A stretch of 13,194 nucleotides of DNA, taken from positions 1 to 13,194 of the forward strand of contig CAZXMB010000085.1 of NCBI GenBank assembly GCA_964641715.1, given 5' to 3'. A model generated the notes under the pieces. It saw nothing but the letters and a program-made list of their open reading frames with translations, was not told the DNA's origin and made no database searches. How positions within the stretch are numbered: the stretch's first letter is position 1; each line of letters opens with the position of its first letter. This stretch comes from CAZXMB01 sp964641715. Lineage in GTDB: Bacteria; Desulfobacterota; BSN033; UBA1163. The translations under genes and the position numbers were made by a program. Below are positions 12,937 through 13,194 of the stretch, piece by piece.

Positions 12937-12977
12937 GTCCTGTCCTGTTTAGGAGACAACTTTTGGGAGGAGGATTT

Positions 12978-13190
12978 GTGGACAACTGGTGGGTTTACAT
13001 CATTGACAAGAAGACGGGACTATATGTCGGAATCACCACCGATTTGGAAAACAGAATGAGGCAACATGGACGGCCAGCCCCATTGTACTATGAAGGTCCT
13101 ATTTCAAAGGCTGACGCCCTCAAGCGAGAACGACAGATTAAGGGTTGGAGTCGCGCAAAGAAACTGGAACTGCTGAATCGTTGCAGGTGA
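12978..13190 (+). CDS. Compact GIY-YIG endonuclease-domain protein
   Basis: This is a 70-residue single-domain protein of the GIY-YIG superfamily, in the style of UvrC-N-terminal-like or YhbQ-like proteins. Residues WWVYIIDKKTGLYVGITTDL hold the two signature tyrosines (Y7 and Y16), followed by R26 in ENRMRQH and the metal-binding E51 in LKRERQIKGWSRAKKLELL. It is short because the loop usually between the 'QHN' segment and 'GRxPxxLVY' is absent: H30 runs straight into GRPAPLYYEG. This may be a compact subfamily or a deletion. GTG 12978 is the likely start, with GGGAGGAGGA at 12965-12974 just before it; a TTG at 12963 would lie within that site. It directly follows the repeat ladder beside tRNA-Asn. 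Substrate and role are unknown. Confidence 0.82.
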   Translation: MDNWWVYIIDKKTGLYVGITTDLENRMRQHGRPAPLYYEGPISKADALKRERQIKGWSRAKKLELLNRCR

Positions 13191-13194
13191 GCTT

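Noticed and set aside
12524..12960. CRISPR array
   Set aside because: Repeat units are about 113-116 bases with related, not unique, interiors, and no cas gene is present.
12764..12985. - strand frame spanning the repeats and tRNA-end duplicate
   Set aside because: It is made of the two 42-bp repeats and the hairpin copy read backwards, so its internal similarity is repeat structure and not protein evidence.

Overview
The window looks like part of a bacterial chromosome from Desulfobacterota (the former Deltaproteobacteria) or a close relative. Three things point that way: a short EF-Ts of about 206 residues, the gene order rpsB-tsf-pyrH-frr-uppS-cdsA-dxr-rseP, and acetohydroxyacid synthase genes followed by a small phosphatidylserine decarboxylase and a CDP-alcohol phosphatidyltransferase. 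This placement is inferred from gene order and protein style; no search was run.

Layout. Positions 26-424 hold an unrecognised small gene. Positions 586-3542 carry translation and nucleotide genes (rpsB, tsf, pyrH, frr) and a 55-residue ferredoxin gene. Positions 3720-8286 carry envelope, isoprenoid and tRNA-modification genes (uppS, cdsA, dxr, rseP, tsaB), tightly packed and partly overlapping. Positions 8358-12342 carry a YdcH-like small gene, ilvB, ilvN, psd and pssA. All genes lie on the + strand. ilvC, often found in such clusters, is absent between ilvN and psd.

Function. rpsB, tsf and frr serve initiation, elongation and recycling of the ribosome. pyrH supplies UDP and, through it, CTP, which CdsA uses to make CDP-diacylglycerol; PssA and Psd turn that into phosphatidylserine and phosphatidylethanolamine. 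Dxr starts the MEP isoprenoid route and UppS makes the C55 carrier for cell-wall synthesis. IlvB and IlvN form the first enzyme of branched-chain amino acid synthesis.

The last 850 bases (about 12343-13194) are accessory in character. They contain an intact tRNA-Asn(GUU), a degenerate tRNA-Asn-like copy just upstream carrying two extra hairpin-forming segments, a tandem duplication of the tRNA 3' end with its hairpin terminator, two copies of a 42-bp repeat, and a compact GIY-YIG endonuclease-like gene. This is the best candidate for something undescribed: a tRNA-derived repeat ladder beside a small nuclease gene. Short 7-8 bp periodic arrays also occur before cdsA, between ilvB and ilvN, and after pssA.
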